Assembly (NCBI GenBank): GCA_031266415.1
Contig: JAISBB010000001.1
Location: 124,001-188,000 of the forward strand
Source: Oscillospiraceae bacterium
Lineage (GTDB): Bacteria; Bacillota; Clostridia; Oscillospirales; Ruminococcaceae
DNA: 64,000 nucleotides
Reading direction: 5' to 3'
Part shown: positions 8,686-18,976 of the stretch, piece after piece
Numbering within the stretch: the stretch's first letter is position 1
How the letters are laid out: each line of letters starts with the position of its first letter
Made by a program: the position numbers and the translations under genes
Notes under the pieces: model-generated
Seen by the model: the letters and a program-made list of their open reading frames with translations, nothing else
Told to the model about the DNA's origin: nothing
Database searches by the model: none

Positions 8686-9936
8686 TTGAAAAAAAATTTA
8701 CAAGAAAATATCGAATTATTAAAGGGATTTGATTTCGAAATAGCAGAAGCAATTGAGGCAGAACTTTTGCGGCAACACAATAATATTGAATTAATTGCAT
8801 CAGAAAACATTGTTTCAGATTCCGTTTTAGCGGCAATGGGGAGTATCTTAACCAACAAATATGCAGAAGGGTACCCAACTCACAGATATTACGGTGGCTG
8901 CATGTGTGTTGACACAATAGAACAACTGGCCATTGAACGTGCAAAACAACTGTTTCATGCGGAACACGCAAATGTGCAACCGCACTCAGGTTCGCAAGCA
9001 AACATGGCAGTTTATTTCGCAATGCTAAAACCAGGCGATACGGTTTTAGGTATGAATTTAGGAGCTGGCGGTCACTTAACTCATGGGGCACCAGTTAACT
9101 TTTCTGGGTCGTTATTCAACTTTGTTCCATATGGCCTAAATGAAGAAACTGGTTATTTAGACTACAATGCTATTCGCCAACTTGCAAATTCACACAAACC
9201 AAAACTAATTGTGGCGGGCGCAAGTGCATACCCTCGAGCCATAGATTTCAAAATATTTAGCGAAATCGCAAAAGAATGCGGCGCTTATTTAATGGTTGAC
9301 ATGGCGCATATTGCAGGGTTGGTTGCAACGGGATTACACCAATCGCCTATTCCATATGCAGATTTTGTTACTTCAACAACTCAAAAAACACTGCGCGGAC
9401 CACGAGGAGGCCTTATTCTTTGCAAAAAAGAGTTCGCAGCAAAAATAGATAAATCAATCTTCCCAGGAATACAAGGTGGCCCACTTGAACATGTAATAGC
9501 AGCTAAAGCGGTATGCTTTAAAGAAGCACTTAACCCAGCATTTGTTAATTATCAAAAAAATGTTATTAAAAACGCAAAAACACTGGCTGAAGAATTTACG
9601 AAATTAGGATTTGAGTTAATCTCTAGTGGAACAGACAATCACCTTATGTTAGTTAATTTAGAAAACAAAGGCGTCACAGGGAAAGATTTGGAACAAAAAC
9701 TAGAATCTGTAAACATAACAGTAAACAAAAACTCAATTCCAAATGACAAGCAAGGCCCGTTTGTCACCAGTGGAATTCGTGTGGGAACTCCGGCAATTAC
9801 AACACGCGGTTTTAATGAAACAGATATGCAAAAAATTGCAGAATTAGTCCAATTGGTGATTACAGATTTCGACAATAAAAAACCACAAATTGTGTGTGAG
9901 GTTAAACAGCTTTGCGAAAAGTATCCTCTAATTTAA
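8686..9936 (+). CDS. glyA: Serine hydroxymethyltransferase
   Basis: Interconverts serine and glycine with tetrahydrofolate, feeding one-carbon and nucleotide synthesis. [45 protein letters not shown] and the pyridoxal-phosphate lysine in [12 protein letters not shown] are visible (often [12 protein letters not shown], so the histidine before the lysine is glutamine here). 416 residues from the TTG at 8686, which is 9 bases after AAGGAG and fits family N-termini. It has its own promoter and is followed by a 370-base gap before serS. Confidence 0.96.
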   Translation: MKKNLQENIELLKGFDFEIAEAIEAELLRQHNNIELIASENIVSDSVLAAMGSILTNKYAEGYPTHRYYGGCMCVDTIEQLAIERAKQLFHAEHANVQPHSGSQANMAVYFAMLKPGDTVLGMNLGAGGHLTHGAPVNFSGSLFNFVPYGLNEETGYLDYNAIRQLANSHKPKLIVAGASAYPRAIDFKIFSEIAKECGAYLMVDMAHIAGLVATGLHQSPIPYADFVTSTTQKTLRGPRGGLILCKKEFAAKIDKSIFPGIQGGPLEHVIAAKAVCFKEALNPAFVNYQKNVIKNAKTLAEEFTKLGFELISSGTDNHLMLVNLENKGVTGKDLEQKLESVNITVNKNSIPNDKQGPFVTSGIRVGTPAITTRGFNETDMQKIAELVQLVITDFDNKKPQIVCEVKQLCEKYPLI

Positions 9937-10135
9937 AGTGTAAGTCAGGCAATTGCAAGTTACTTTGAGTCAAGAACCAAAACCACGCAAAAAATAACAA
10001 CAATGTGTACAATAACACAGGTTTAAAACCAAGAGGTTCCTGCGAAAATGGCTTTGCAAAAAGCAATTTTAACGTAAAGCATATTAGCATTAAAATAGTA
10101 AAGCAATAAAGCCGTGCGGAAAAATGTAATTTCAT
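9902..10135 (-). CDS. Possible small membrane protein, antisense to glyA end
   Basis: A 77-residue frame with two hydrophobic stretches (about residues 8-28 and 37-56) and a polar tail. It starts at ATG 10135 and overlaps the last 35 bases of glyA on the other strand. No convincing Shine-Dalgarno or promoter is seen, so it may be a chance frame in A+T-rich DNA. It fills most of the 9937-10307 gap; the rest is the serS leader with an inverted repeat. Confidence 0.25.
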   Translation of the reverse strand: MKLHFSARLYCFTILMLICFTLKLLFAKPFSQEPLGFKPVLLYTLLLFFAWFWFLTQSNLQLPDLHFKLEDTFRKAV

Positions 10136-10165
10136 CACTTGACAATAAAAATTGATGAAATCAAG

Positions 10166-10225
10166 GGTTTTCCACACTTTCCACAGAGTTTTTAACAATT
10201 GGCACATTTTACTTTGTGGAAAACC
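10166..10225. repeat. Inverted repeat with DnaA-box-like arms in the serS leader
   Basis: GGTTTTCCACA (10166-10176) and its exact complement TGTGGAAAACC (10215-10225) flank 38 bases. Each arm contains TTTTCCACA, which fits the relaxed DnaA box TTWTNCACA; CTTTCCACA lies between them. It could form a hairpin in the serS leader or bind DnaA. Confidence 0.55.
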
Positions 10226-10307
10226 AGACCTAAAAACCAAACAAAATAAAACACACAACGTGTTGCAAATATATGCCTTACAAACTACGAGAGGAGATAA
10301 CAAAACC

Positions 10308-11579
10308 GTGTTAGACATTAAACTAATTCGCGCAGAACCAGACTTAATTAAGGCAGAATTAAATAAAAGGAGCAGCAAATATGGAAATTGCATAGACAAA
10401 ATTTTACGTTTAGACGAGCAACGGCGTGCGTTGTGCACTAGAATAGATACAGTAAAATGCAAACAAAACATGGCAAACAATGAAATTATAAAATTAAAAC
10501 AAACTGAAACAAACACAACAGAAATCATGGCGCAAATGAAGCAAACAGCAGAAATAGTTAAAGATTTAAGCAAAGAGTTAGTGGAAATTGAAAAACAGTT
10601 ACAAACGTTAATGCATTCGTTGCCGAATACCCCACATAAAAGTGTTCCCGTAGGCGCAGATGAAACAGAAAATCAGGAGATTCGAAAGTGGGGAACTCCG
10701 CGCAATTTTGAGTTCAAACCAGTTTCACATTGGGATTTAGGCGCAAAATTAGACATTATTGATTCGGCACGTGCTGCCAAAGTCGCAGGTTCGCGATTTT
10801 ATTACTACATGGGGTTGGGTGCAAAACTAGAGCGTGCCATCATTAATTTTTACTTAAATACACATGCAAAACACGGCTATAAAGAAATATTTGCCCCGTT
10901 TATTGCAAACGAAGAATCCCTGTTTGGAACAGGCCAATTACCCAAGTTTGCTGAAGACATGTTTAAATTGGAAGGCTTAGATGCTTACCTGATTTCCACA
11001 GCAGAAATCCCCCTAACGAATTTTCACCGTAACGAAATTCTGTTTAAAAGTGAATTGCCAATTAAATATTGTGGTTACACGGCATGCTTTAGAGCAGAAG
11101 CAGGAAGCGCCGGACGTGACACGCGAGGCTTAATTCGACAACATCAATTTAACAAAGTGGAGCTTGTTAAATTTGTTGTTCCAGAAAATTCTTACGAAGA
11201 GCTAGAACTGCTCACAAATGATGCCGAACGCGTTTTACAATTACTGGGGTTACCATATCGAGTTGTTTCATTGTGTAGTGGCGACCTTGGAACCATTAGT
11301 GCAAAAACTTATGATATAGAAGTCTGGATGCCCTCTTATGGCAGATACGTTGAGATATCAAGCTGCAGTAATTTTGAAGATTTTCAAGCACGCAGAGCCA
11401 ACATTAAATTTAAAACAACTACAACAGAAAAACCACAATTTGTGCACACATTAAATGGCTCTGGAGTTGCTGTTGGGCGCGCTTTCGCTGCAATTTTAGA
11501 AAATTTCCAAAATGAAAATGGAACTATCTCAATTCCAGAACCTCTGCGCGAATATATTCAAGCAGAAACCATAGCTTAA
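10308..11579 (+). CDS. serS: Seryl-tRNA synthetase
   Basis: Class II synthetase charging tRNA-Ser. Residues 1-100 are the coiled-coil tRNA-binding arm; the catalytic core has motif 2 in [20 protein letters not shown] and motif 3 in [20 protein letters not shown]. 423 residues from the GTG at 10308, preceded by GAGGAG at 11 bases; the product then begins [15 protein letters not shown], as in the family. No T-box leader is visible upstream; instead there is a perfect 11-base inverted repeat. A strong terminator follows. Confidence 0.97.
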   Translation: MLDIKLIRAEPDLIKAELNKRSSKYGNCIDKILRLDEQRRALCTRIDTVKCKQNMANNEIIKLKQTETNTTEIMAQMKQTAEIVKDLSKELVEIEKQLQTLMHSLPNTPHKSVPVGADETENQEIRKWGTPRNFEFKPVSHWDLGAKLDIIDSARAAKVAGSRFYYYMGLGAKLERAIINFYLNTHAKHGYKEIFAPFIANEESLFGTGQLPKFAEDMFKLEGLDAYLISTAEIPLTNFHRNEILFKSELPIKYCGYTACFRAEAGSAGRDTRGLIRQHQFNKVELVKFVVPENSYEELELLTNDAERVLQLLGLPYRVVSLCSGDLGTISAKTYDIEVWMPSYGRYVEISSCSNFEDFQARRANIKFKTTTTEKPQFVHTLNGSGVAVGRAFAAILENFQNENGTISIPEPLREYIQAETIA

Positions 11580-11603
11580 GTAAAAAATAAAAATTATAAT
11601 AAA

Positions 11604-11637
11604 AAAACAGTCATAAATCTAGTGACTGTTTTTTTAT
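11604..11637 (+). terminator. Intrinsic terminator after serS
   Basis: AACAGTCA and TGACTGTT pair around a nine-base loop, preceded by an A-run and followed by seven T. It is placed about 25 bases after the serS stop. Confidence 0.9.
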
Positions 11638-11664
11638 TATATAGCAAACAAGTAAACTCCCTAG

Positions 11665-12081
11665 TTCCATAAACAAAACACTCTAATAAGTTTGAAAACG
11701 AAAGCTAAATGCGGTGGAAAAAACGAAGTACCATGTAGCGGCGAGAAGAATAAGTTTTTCCTTGAACAAATTGCAGCTTTCAGAGGAGCTCGTTGGCACA
11801 CAACCAAATTCTTGGCAACTTCAAAAAAATTGAATTGAGCATTTGTTGAAAATTTGCAGGCAACTCAGCAAGTTGCATTTTAAAAATTTACACTATGGCA
11901 AGCAAACAATCTAAAATACCATAAAGCGAAACGTCGTGAAATGAAATAAGCTGTTCCCAATTTCTTCAAAAATAGCTTTAAAAATGGACAGGAGCAGCTT
12001 GCCAAATAATCAGAACAAATTTGGCGCCAAGAAATGACCAAAAGACACGGTTATAAAGTGACTTCAACATTAACATGCTAA
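11665..12081 (+). pseudogene. Possible decayed gene in the serS-tRNA gap
   Basis: One frame of 138 codons is interrupted by only four stops (one TGA, three TAA) in very A+T-rich DNA. The first 56 codons are open and include KNKFFLEQIAAFRGARWH; a later stretch reads SEQIWRQEMTKRHGYKV. There is no start, Shine-Dalgarno or recognised domain. It may be the remains of a gene, or chance. Apart from this, the 11640-12197 interval holds the two short tandem repeats listed next. Confidence 0.22.
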
Positions 12082-12129
12082 ATTATTGCAATTATGCGAA
12101 AAATATCGAATGTTATTCTCTGCTTTTGT

Positions 12130-12161
12130 GTGCCCATGCCCCATAGTGCCCATGCCCCATA
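12130..12161. repeat. Tandem duplication of a 16-base unit
   Basis: GTGCCCATGCCCCATA occurs twice head to tail with no mismatch. The unit is G+C-richer than its surroundings. Confidence 0.9.
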
Positions 12162-12175
12162 ATAGTAACTTACTC

Positions 12176-12201
12176 AGGAGGCAATCAAAGGAGGCAATCA
12201 A
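12176..12201. repeat. Tandem duplication of a 13-base unit
   Basis: AGGAGGCAATCAA occurs twice head to tail. It contains a Shine-Dalgarno-like AGGAGG on the plus strand with no gene after it, and overlaps the stop codon of the minus-strand 37-residue peptide. Confidence 0.9.
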
Positions 12202-12311
12202 AATAAATTTAAACCGGGACCACTCATAAAAAGTGCAAAAGATTGCAAAGCTATACTAACAGCAACAAAAAGAGACATCACCCCTAATGCAATATTGCTT
12301 GAAATTTTCAT
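12198..12311 (-). CDS. 37-residue hydrophobic peptide
   Basis: Starts MKISSNIALGVMSLF and ends MSGPGLNLF, with one membrane-spanning stretch of about 20 residues. GAGGAAAGG precedes the ATG at 5 bases. It lies 54 bases after tRNA-Gln on the same strand with no terminator between, so it may be read from the tRNA promoter. An overlapping 22-codon frame with a better Shine-Dalgarno begins just upstream in another frame. The size and single membrane segment resemble type I toxin peptides, but nothing proves function; the remains of a longer signal-peptide protein is another reading. Confidence 0.45.
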   Translation of the reverse strand: MKISSNIALGVMSLFVAVSIALQSFALFMSGPGLNLF

Positions 12312-12333
12312 AAAAACCTTTCCTCTTCCTCAT
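12265..12333 (-). CDS. 22-codon leader frame overlapping the hydrophobic peptide
   Basis: ATG at 12333 follows a near-perfect AAAGGAGG by 7 bases and encodes MRKRKGFYENFKQYC and seven more residues. It overlaps the 37-residue peptide out of frame, and the peptide's own Shine-Dalgarno lies inside it. Either it couples translation to the peptide, or a one-base change at the T-run (GGTTTTTATG) has split one gene that began MRKRKGF. Confidence 0.35.
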
Positions 12334-12365
12334 GAAAGACCTCCTTTAACTAAAACAAAAACTCC

Positions 12366-12441
12366 TGGCTGGGATGGATGGATTCGAACCATCGAAATGA
12401 CGGAGTCAAAGTCCGTTGCCTTACCACTTGGCTACATCCCA
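12366..12441 (-). tRNA. tRNA-Gln (anticodon TTG)
   Basis: Minus-strand cloverleaf with acceptor TGGGATG/CATCCCA, anticodon loop around TTTGACT, T-loop TTCGAAT and encoded CCA. It is the last of four tRNAs transcribed leftward. Confidence 0.95.
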
Positions 12442-12455
12442 ATCTTAAATTTATT

Positions 12456-12532
12456 TGGGGTGGGTAATCGGGGTCGAACCGACGACCTCCAGATCCACAA
12501 TCTGGCGCTCTAACCAGCTGAGCTATACCCAC
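12456..12532 (-). tRNA. tRNA-His (anticodon GTG)
   Basis: Acceptor GTGGGTA/TACCCAC with C at the discriminator and encoded CCA; anticodon loop TTGTGGA. The base before the acceptor (complement of 12533) is G, giving the G-1 needed by histidyl-tRNA synthetase. Confidence 0.95.
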
Positions 12533-12536
12533 CATG

Positions 12537-12613
12537 TGGCGCGCCAGGAGAGATTTGAACTCCCGACCTACTGCTTAGAAGGCAGTTGCTCTATCCTGCT
12601 GAGCTACTGGCGC
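12537..12613 (-). tRNA. tRNA-Arg (anticodon TCT)
   Basis: Acceptor GCGCCAG/CTGGCGC, anticodon loop CTTCTAA, T-loop TTCAAAT, encoded CCA. It would read AGA and AGG codons, the usual arginine codons of A+T-rich genomes. Confidence 0.95.
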
Positions 12614-12623
12614 AAGCAAAAAA

Positions 12624-12697
12624 TGGAGCGGGTGATGGGAATCGAACCCACACAACCAGCTTGGAAGGCTGGAATTCTGCCATTGAACTACACCCGC
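12624..12697 (-). tRNA. tRNA-Gly (anticodon TCC)
   Basis: Acceptor GCGGGTG/CACCCGC, anticodon loop CTTCCAA, T-loop TTCGATT, encoded CCA. It is the first tRNA of the leftward array Gly-Arg-His-Gln. Confidence 0.95.
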
Positions 12698-12722
12698 ACC
12701 AACACTCAGTCACGCACTTTTC

Positions 12723-12751
12723 ATCTTAACAGAGGAACAAATTTCTGTCAA
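12723..12751 (-). promoter_or_regulatory. Promoter for the Gly-Arg-His-Gln tRNA array
   Basis: On the minus strand TTGACA (12746-12751), a 17-base spacer and TAAGAT (12723-12728), about 25 bases before tRNA-Gly. Confidence 0.8.
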
Positions 12752-12860
12752 TAGATTCAAGTCACGTTCTACGAAGATCAATTTTTGGTTTTTGGAAAAT
12801 AGAAATCCAAAGGCTAAATTTACAAAGTTGTGTAAATTAAATTTAAAAAGTTCATGCTCA

Positions 12861-13387
12861 TCAATTGCAAAACATACTTTTGTAGTTATTTATTGCTTCA
12901 CCTATTACCTTTTGGGCCTCCAAGCAATTGCCAACACCAGTCACTTGAGTTTCTTTATTTTCTAATTTTTTATAAAACGTGAAAAAATGCTTAATTTCGT
13001 CTAAAATAAAACTTTTTAATTCGTTCACATCGGTTATTTTATTGTTGTGCGGGTCTTTCGCAGAAATTGCAATAATCTTTTCATCTGCTTCGCCACCATC
13101 TAACATATAAACAATCCCAATTGGCCGGCAACGCACAAGAGTTAATGGAACAATAGGTTCAACACAAATAACAAGAACGTCCAGCGGATCTTTGTCGCCA
13201 CCGTAAGTCTTTGGAATAAATCCATAGTTGGTTGGGTAAACCATTGCAGCATGCAAAACCCGGTCTAATATTAACATCCCCGTTTCTTTGTCTAATTCAT
13301 ATTTATTTTTACTTCCTTGCGAAATCTCAATCACACAAACAAAGTCATCTTTCTGAATTCTTTTCTCATCAATGTCGTGCCAGATAT

Positions 13388-13391
<4 letters not shown>
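12861..13391 (-). CDS. ppa: Family I inorganic pyrophosphatase
   Basis: Hydrolyses pyrophosphate and so pulls biosynthetic reactions forward. GSKNKYELDKETG, YPTNYGFIPKTYGGDKDPLDVLV and the later ISAKDP carry the metal- and substrate-binding residues of the family. About 176 residues from the ATG at 13391. That ATG overlaps the pduL stop as ATGA, so translation is coupled, and the gap-pduL-ppa genes form one unit. A longer start at 13442 would run deep into pduL and is not favoured. Confidence 0.95.
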
Positions 13392-15044
<1,653 letters not shown>

Positions 15045-15050
15045 TCACGC

Positions 15051-15079
15051 ATTCTAGCACATGTTTTAAAATTTTGCAA
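15051..15079 (-). promoter_or_regulatory. Promoter for gapA-pduL-ppa
   Basis: On the minus strand TTGCAA (15074-15079), a 17-base spacer and TAGAAT (15051-15056), about 45 bases before gapA. Confidence 0.75.
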
Positions 15080-15130
15080 TCAAAAACTAACAGATCACAT
15101 TACACATTAAAATTGACTTTCGTGTTTGGT

Positions 15131-16138
15131 TTAGCTTAGTGCAATCTGCACACTAATTACTCCAAGAACAGAACCAATTACCTGAACTACAATAAACAAC
15201 AAATTAATTTTTATTTCACCGTAACCTAACATTTCAAAATGGTGATGAATTGGGCTCATTTTAAACAAGCGTCTTTTTGTAAATCGATAGTAAGTCATCT
15301 GAATCATAACTGATAAAGTTTCTATAACATAAACAATCCCAAAAAACAGCAACGCAACTTGTACATTAAGTAAAAAGGAAACAGAAACTAAAATTCCACC
15401 TAAAAAAAGCGAGCCTATATCACCCATCATAACTTTAGCAGGGTAAAAATTCCAAATTAAAAAGCCAACGCAACCACCTACCAAACAAATCGCCAAAATG
15501 GAAGTTGAAAAATTCCCTAATAATAACGCAAGGTACAAAAATCCCAAGCCCGCAACCGCTGTAACAGAAGTTGCCAACCCATCAATTCCATCTGTAAGGT
15601 TCACACCATTAACACACCCTAAAATAATAAACATGTTAACCGGGTAAATCAGCCACCCGATATCAATCTGCCCACAAAACGGAATGAGCAACACACCATT
15701 ATACCCGCTGGCAAGCACCATCTGCAATAAATAAGCAGCAGCTAACACAACTTGCAAAATAAATTTTTCTTTAGCTTTAAGCCCCTGGTTTTGGTTTCGA
15801 ATAACTTTAAGATAGTCGTCTAAAAAACCAATTAAACCAAAACCCAAAGCCAAAGATAAACTTGCAAAAATCACCGAAATATTCTGCAACAGATTCAGAT
15901 TTTTTTCGGCAAAATTCAAAAGTATATATCCAATAATTGCCGCACCAACAACACCACAAATAAAAATCACGCCGCCCATGGTTGGGGTCTTCGATTTAGT
16001 TTTATGCCAAGTTGGCCCTTCTCTGCTTATTCGTTGACTTACCTTTAATTTCTTTAAAAACGGAATAACAAGAAACCCAAAAAAATAAGTAATAAAGATC
16101 GCTAAACCAAAACATGTTAATAAAATCATTTTAATCAA
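15131..16138 (-). CDS. mraY: Phospho-N-acetylmuramoyl-pentapeptide transferase
   Basis: Membrane enzyme that moves the UDP-linked muropeptide to undecaprenyl phosphate, forming lipid I. Around ten membrane segments; catalytic aspartates in LIGFLDDYLKV and NLTDGIDGLATSV, and the family histidines in MSPIHHHFEMLGYGE. 335 residues. It is the last gene of the spoVD-murE-murF-mraY run. The usual followers murD, ftsW and murG are absent here and gapA comes next. Confidence 0.96.
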   Translation of the reverse strand: MIKMILLTCFGLAIFITYFFGFLVIPFLKKLKVSQRISREGPTWHKTKSKTPTMGGVIFICGVVGAAIIGYILLNFAEKNLNLLQNISVIFASLSLALGFGLIGFLDDYLKVIRNQNQGLKAKEKFILQVVLAAAYLLQMVLASGYNGVLLIPFCGQIDIGWLIYPVNMFIILGCVNGVNLTDGIDGLATSVTAVAGLGFLYLALLLGNFSTSILAICLVGGCVGFLIWNFYPAKVMMGDIGSLFLGGILVSVSFLLNVQVALLFFGIVYVIETLSVMIQMTYYRFTKRRLFKMSPIHHHFEMLGYGEIKINLLFIVVQVIGSVLGVISVQIALS

Positions 16139-16179
16139 CTGAAACTACCCTCCACGCCTATGATTTGCCACCATAAATA

Positions 16180-17535
16180 TCAAAAAAGTTCAATATCTTC
16201 CATTTGCATAAACCGGCTGCCTTTAACCCAAACAATAGCACCTTTTTCTATTTTTGCCATCAAAGCTTCTGCCAACATTTGCTTTTCTGCGAACCACCAA
16301 ACTTTTTTGCAACCGCACCTTTTCGCCTCTTCAGCTGTGAATTTTGCCGCGTCGCCAACACAAAACAACCAAATCTCTCGCACTGAAATAAGAGCCCCAA
16401 CCCGTTTGTGTTCTTGCATTTCAAGTTGACCAAGTTCTCCCATATCACCAAAAACAAATATTTTAAGTTTGTTTTCCAATTTTGCCAGAACAGTAATCGC
16501 TGCTTCCACAGAATCTGGATTCGCATTATAATAGTCCAGCACATATGTAACTCCACACTTTTCAATAACTTTTTGCCGTGCCCCATTTGGGACATAATTG
16601 CAAAACCCTTGTCTTATTTGACTATTTGTAAGCTGCAAATTTTTAGCAACAGCATAAACTAGCAGAGCATTTAAAACTTGATGGTTTCCCGCTGCCGGTA
16701 TATAGACTTCTAAACTTTCGCTAGACGTAACGATTTCAAAATTCGTTCCGTTAATATCAACTTGAATATTTTTTGCAATAAATGCCGCATTTTGATTCTT
16801 TAAGCCGCAAAACAAAAGCTTAAAATTTTCAGTTGGTTTAACATTGCAAAGATATTCATCATCGCCATTCAAAATCAGCAAACCACCTGTTTTAAGACCC
16901 GCTGTAATTTCCATTTTCTCTTTAAAAATATTTTCACGAGTACCCAAAAACGAAAGATGCGTAACCCCAATCTTGGTAATCACCGCAATATTAGGACAAA
17001 CACCCAATGAAAGTTGTGCAATTTCTCCGCGTGCACACATCCCCAATTCCAAAACTGCAACCTCATCTTTTTTGGTTAAGCTAAGCACACTTTTAAAAAC
17101 ACCAATTTCATTATTTAAATTGTCCTTTGTTTTAGTCACTCGATATTTTTGCTCTAAAACAGTTGCAAGAAGCTCTTTTGTGCTGGTTTTCCCAACACTT
17201 CCAGTAATTGCAACAACAAAAACATCTAATAAATTGCGATAATAAGCGGCAATCTGCATTAATGTTTTTACCATGTTTGTAGTTTTTAAAATTATTGCGT
17301 GCTCTTCTACCAAAACATCTTCACTTACAAGCACTGCTTTAGCACCTTTGCCTATTGCTTCATTCACAAAGTCGTGCCCATTGAAATTGTTCCCATTCAA
17401 TGCCACAAAAAGTCCACCGAAAACCTCTTCCCTGGTATCAGTTGAAACTCGTTCTAAAAACATATCTGAAGGGATTTCGTCAATAACCAAAACATCTATA
17501 TTCAATACTAACTGTCTTAAATTTATATACTCCAA
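16180..17535 (-). CDS. murF: UDP-MurNAc-tripeptide-D-Ala-D-Ala ligase
   Basis: Adds D-alanyl-D-alanine to the muramyl tripeptide. P-loop AITGSVGKTSTKELL, the Mur-ligase segment LDYYNANPDSVEAAI, and the C-terminal GDMGELG are visible. 451 residues. The TTG start lies just after the murE stop, inside a tightly packed run, and is the only start that gives a family-like N-terminus. Confidence 0.95.
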   Translation of the reverse strand: MEYINLRQLVLNIDVLVIDEIPSDMFLERVSTDTREEVFGGLFVALNGNNFNGHDFVNEAIGKGAKAVLVSEDVLVEEHAIILKTTNMVKTLMQIAAYYRNLLDVFVVAITGSVGKTSTKELLATVLEQKYRVTKTKDNLNNEIGVFKSVLSLTKKDEVAVLELGMCARGEIAQLSLGVCPNIAVITKIGVTHLSFLGTRENIFKEKMEITAGLKTGGLLILNGDDEYLCNVKPTENFKLLFCGLKNQNAAFIAKNIQVDINGTNFEIVTSSESLEVYIPAAGNHQVLNALLVYAVAKNLQLTNSQIRQGFCNYVPNGARQKVIEKCGVTYVLDYYNANPDSVEAAITVLAKLENKLKIFVFGDMGELGQLEMQEHKRVGALISVREIWLFCVGDAAKFTAEEAKRCGCKKVWWFAEKQMLAEALMAKIEKGAIVWVKGSRFMQMEDIELF

Positions 17536-17536
17536 T

Positions 17537-18964
17537 TTAACACACGCCTTTCGGGCCTTCCAAAAGAACTTTCACAAGCTCTGCCTCATCAAAATAAACG
17601 GTACAATCGGCAAGAACTTGGTAATTTTCGTGCCCCTTTCCCGCAATTAAAATCAAATCTCCTGGCTCTTTATTTTCTAAAACAAAACGAATTGCATCCA
17701 ATCGATTTGCAAAAATTTTATGTGGAATTCCTATTCCTTCTGCCGCACCATTAATAATTTGCATTTCGTCTTCATCCCGTGGATTATCGGAACTCAAAAC
17801 AATAAAATCTGCATATTTTGAAGCAATTTCACCCATTTTTTTTCGTTTAGTTGCATCTCTGCGCCCAGGGCACCCAAACAACAAAACTAATCTCTTTTTC
17901 GCAAATGGCTTAAAAGTCTTCAAAATGCTAAGCAAACCATCTGGTCCATGTGCATAATCTCTTATTATCGTTACATTTGGCGTGTGGTAAATAACTTCAG
18001 ACCTTCCTAAAATACCAACACAATCACATAAAGTCTCTACTATTAATTTTAAAGAAAAGCCAAGTTGCAAAAGGACACCAACTACCACCAGCGCATTTTC
18101 TACTGAAAATTTCCCTGGCATATTGAACTTACAAAAATAACATTCGCCGTTTACAACAACGCTAAACTCTGTTCGGTTTTCAAAATATCTTAAATTTTTG
18201 GCTATCACATCTGCATTTGAGTCCACACCAACAGAAATAATGTTTTCTTTCGAAAAATCTTCAAACAACTGTTTTCCATAGTCATTATCAATATTAACAA
18301 CTTTTTTTTTTGCAACTTCAAATAGTTTACTTTTTACTTTGAAATAATTTGCCATATCTTTATGAAAATCAAGGTGGTCGTGAGTTAGGTTTGTAAACGC
18401 TGCAACTTCAAACTGCAAGCCAAAAAGCCGTTGTTGTTCCAATGCATGAGAAGAAGCCTCTAAAACCACATATTCGCAACCAAATTGCCGCATTTTATCT
18501 AAAATCATATGAAATTCAAGTGGGTCTGGGGTCGTATATTTTGCAGGTAATGCAAGTGTTCCAACTTCATTTTGAATTGTCCCAATTAACCCCAACGGCT
18601 TACTTGTTAATCTACTCAAAACTTGCTTAATAATTGTTGTTACTGTTGTTTTCCCATTTGTACCCGTTACACCAATTAATTTCATTTCTTTAGCAGGTTG
18701 CCCAAACCACACAGCACAAAGTTTCGCATAAGCTTTTCTGCTATTTGAAACAAGAATTTGGTTTGGAAGTCCCAAATCTCGCTCACAAACAATTTTAACA
18801 GCGCCCAAACACAAAGCTTCTTTTGCATAATCATGGCCATCTGTATTTACTCCCACCAAACAAACAAAAACCTGACGCGGTTCCAAAGTTTTTGTTGAAG
18901 CAGCCACACCACTCGTAATATCTTTAAGCTTAATTAACAACTCTTCAAATTCCAACAAATCCAC
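17537..18964 (-). CDS. murE: UDP-MurNAc-dipeptide: meso-diaminopimelate ligase
   Basis: Adds the third residue of the wall peptide. GVTGTNGKTTVTTII is the P-loop, TTPDPLEFH and EASSHALEQQRL are family segments, and SDNPRDEDEMQII carries the DNPR motif that selects meso-diaminopimelate rather than lysine. So the wall is probably of the meso-DAP type. 475 residues from a GTG start that overlaps GAGGTGG. It sits 12 bases after the penicillin-binding protein gene. Confidence 0.95.
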   Translation of the reverse strand: MDLLEFEELLIKLKDITSGVAASTKTLEPRQVFVCLVGVNTDGHDYAKEALCLGAVKIVCERDLGLPNQILVSNSRKAYAKLCAVWFGQPAKEMKLIGVTGTNGKTTVTTIIKQVLSRLTSKPLGLIGTIQNEVGTLALPAKYTTPDPLEFHMILDKMRQFGCEYVVLEASSHALEQQRLFGLQFEVAAFTNLTHDHLDFHKDMANYFKVKSKLFEVAKKKVVNIDNDYGKQLFEDFSKENIISVGVDSNADVIAKNLRYFENRTEFSVVVNGECYFCKFNMPGKFSVENALVVVGVLLQLGFSLKLIVETLCDCVGILGRSEVIYHTPNVTIIRDYAHGPDGLLSILKTFKPFAKKRLVLLFGCPGRRDATKRKKMGEIASKYADFIVLSSDNPRDEDEMQIINGAAEGIGIPHKIFANRLDAIRFVLENKEPGDLILIAGKGHENYQVLADCTVYFDEAELVKVLLEGPKGVC

Positions 18965-18976
18965 CTCAGATACAAA

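Noticed and set aside
8353-8700. T-box or other riboswitch before glyA, serS or ileS
   Set aside because: No AGGGTGGTACCGCG-type antiterminator or specifier hairpin is visible upstream of these genes.
10166-10225. Replication origin at the serS leader
   Set aside because: Only two or three DnaA-like boxes occur, and dnaA, dnaN or a clear A+T-rich unwinding element is not adjacent. Recorded as a regulatory site only.
9902-10573. Full 223-codon minus-strand frame across the serS start
   Set aside because: Its first two thirds are antisense to the serS N-terminal arm. Only the last 77 codons lie mostly outside genes, and they are listed at low confidence.
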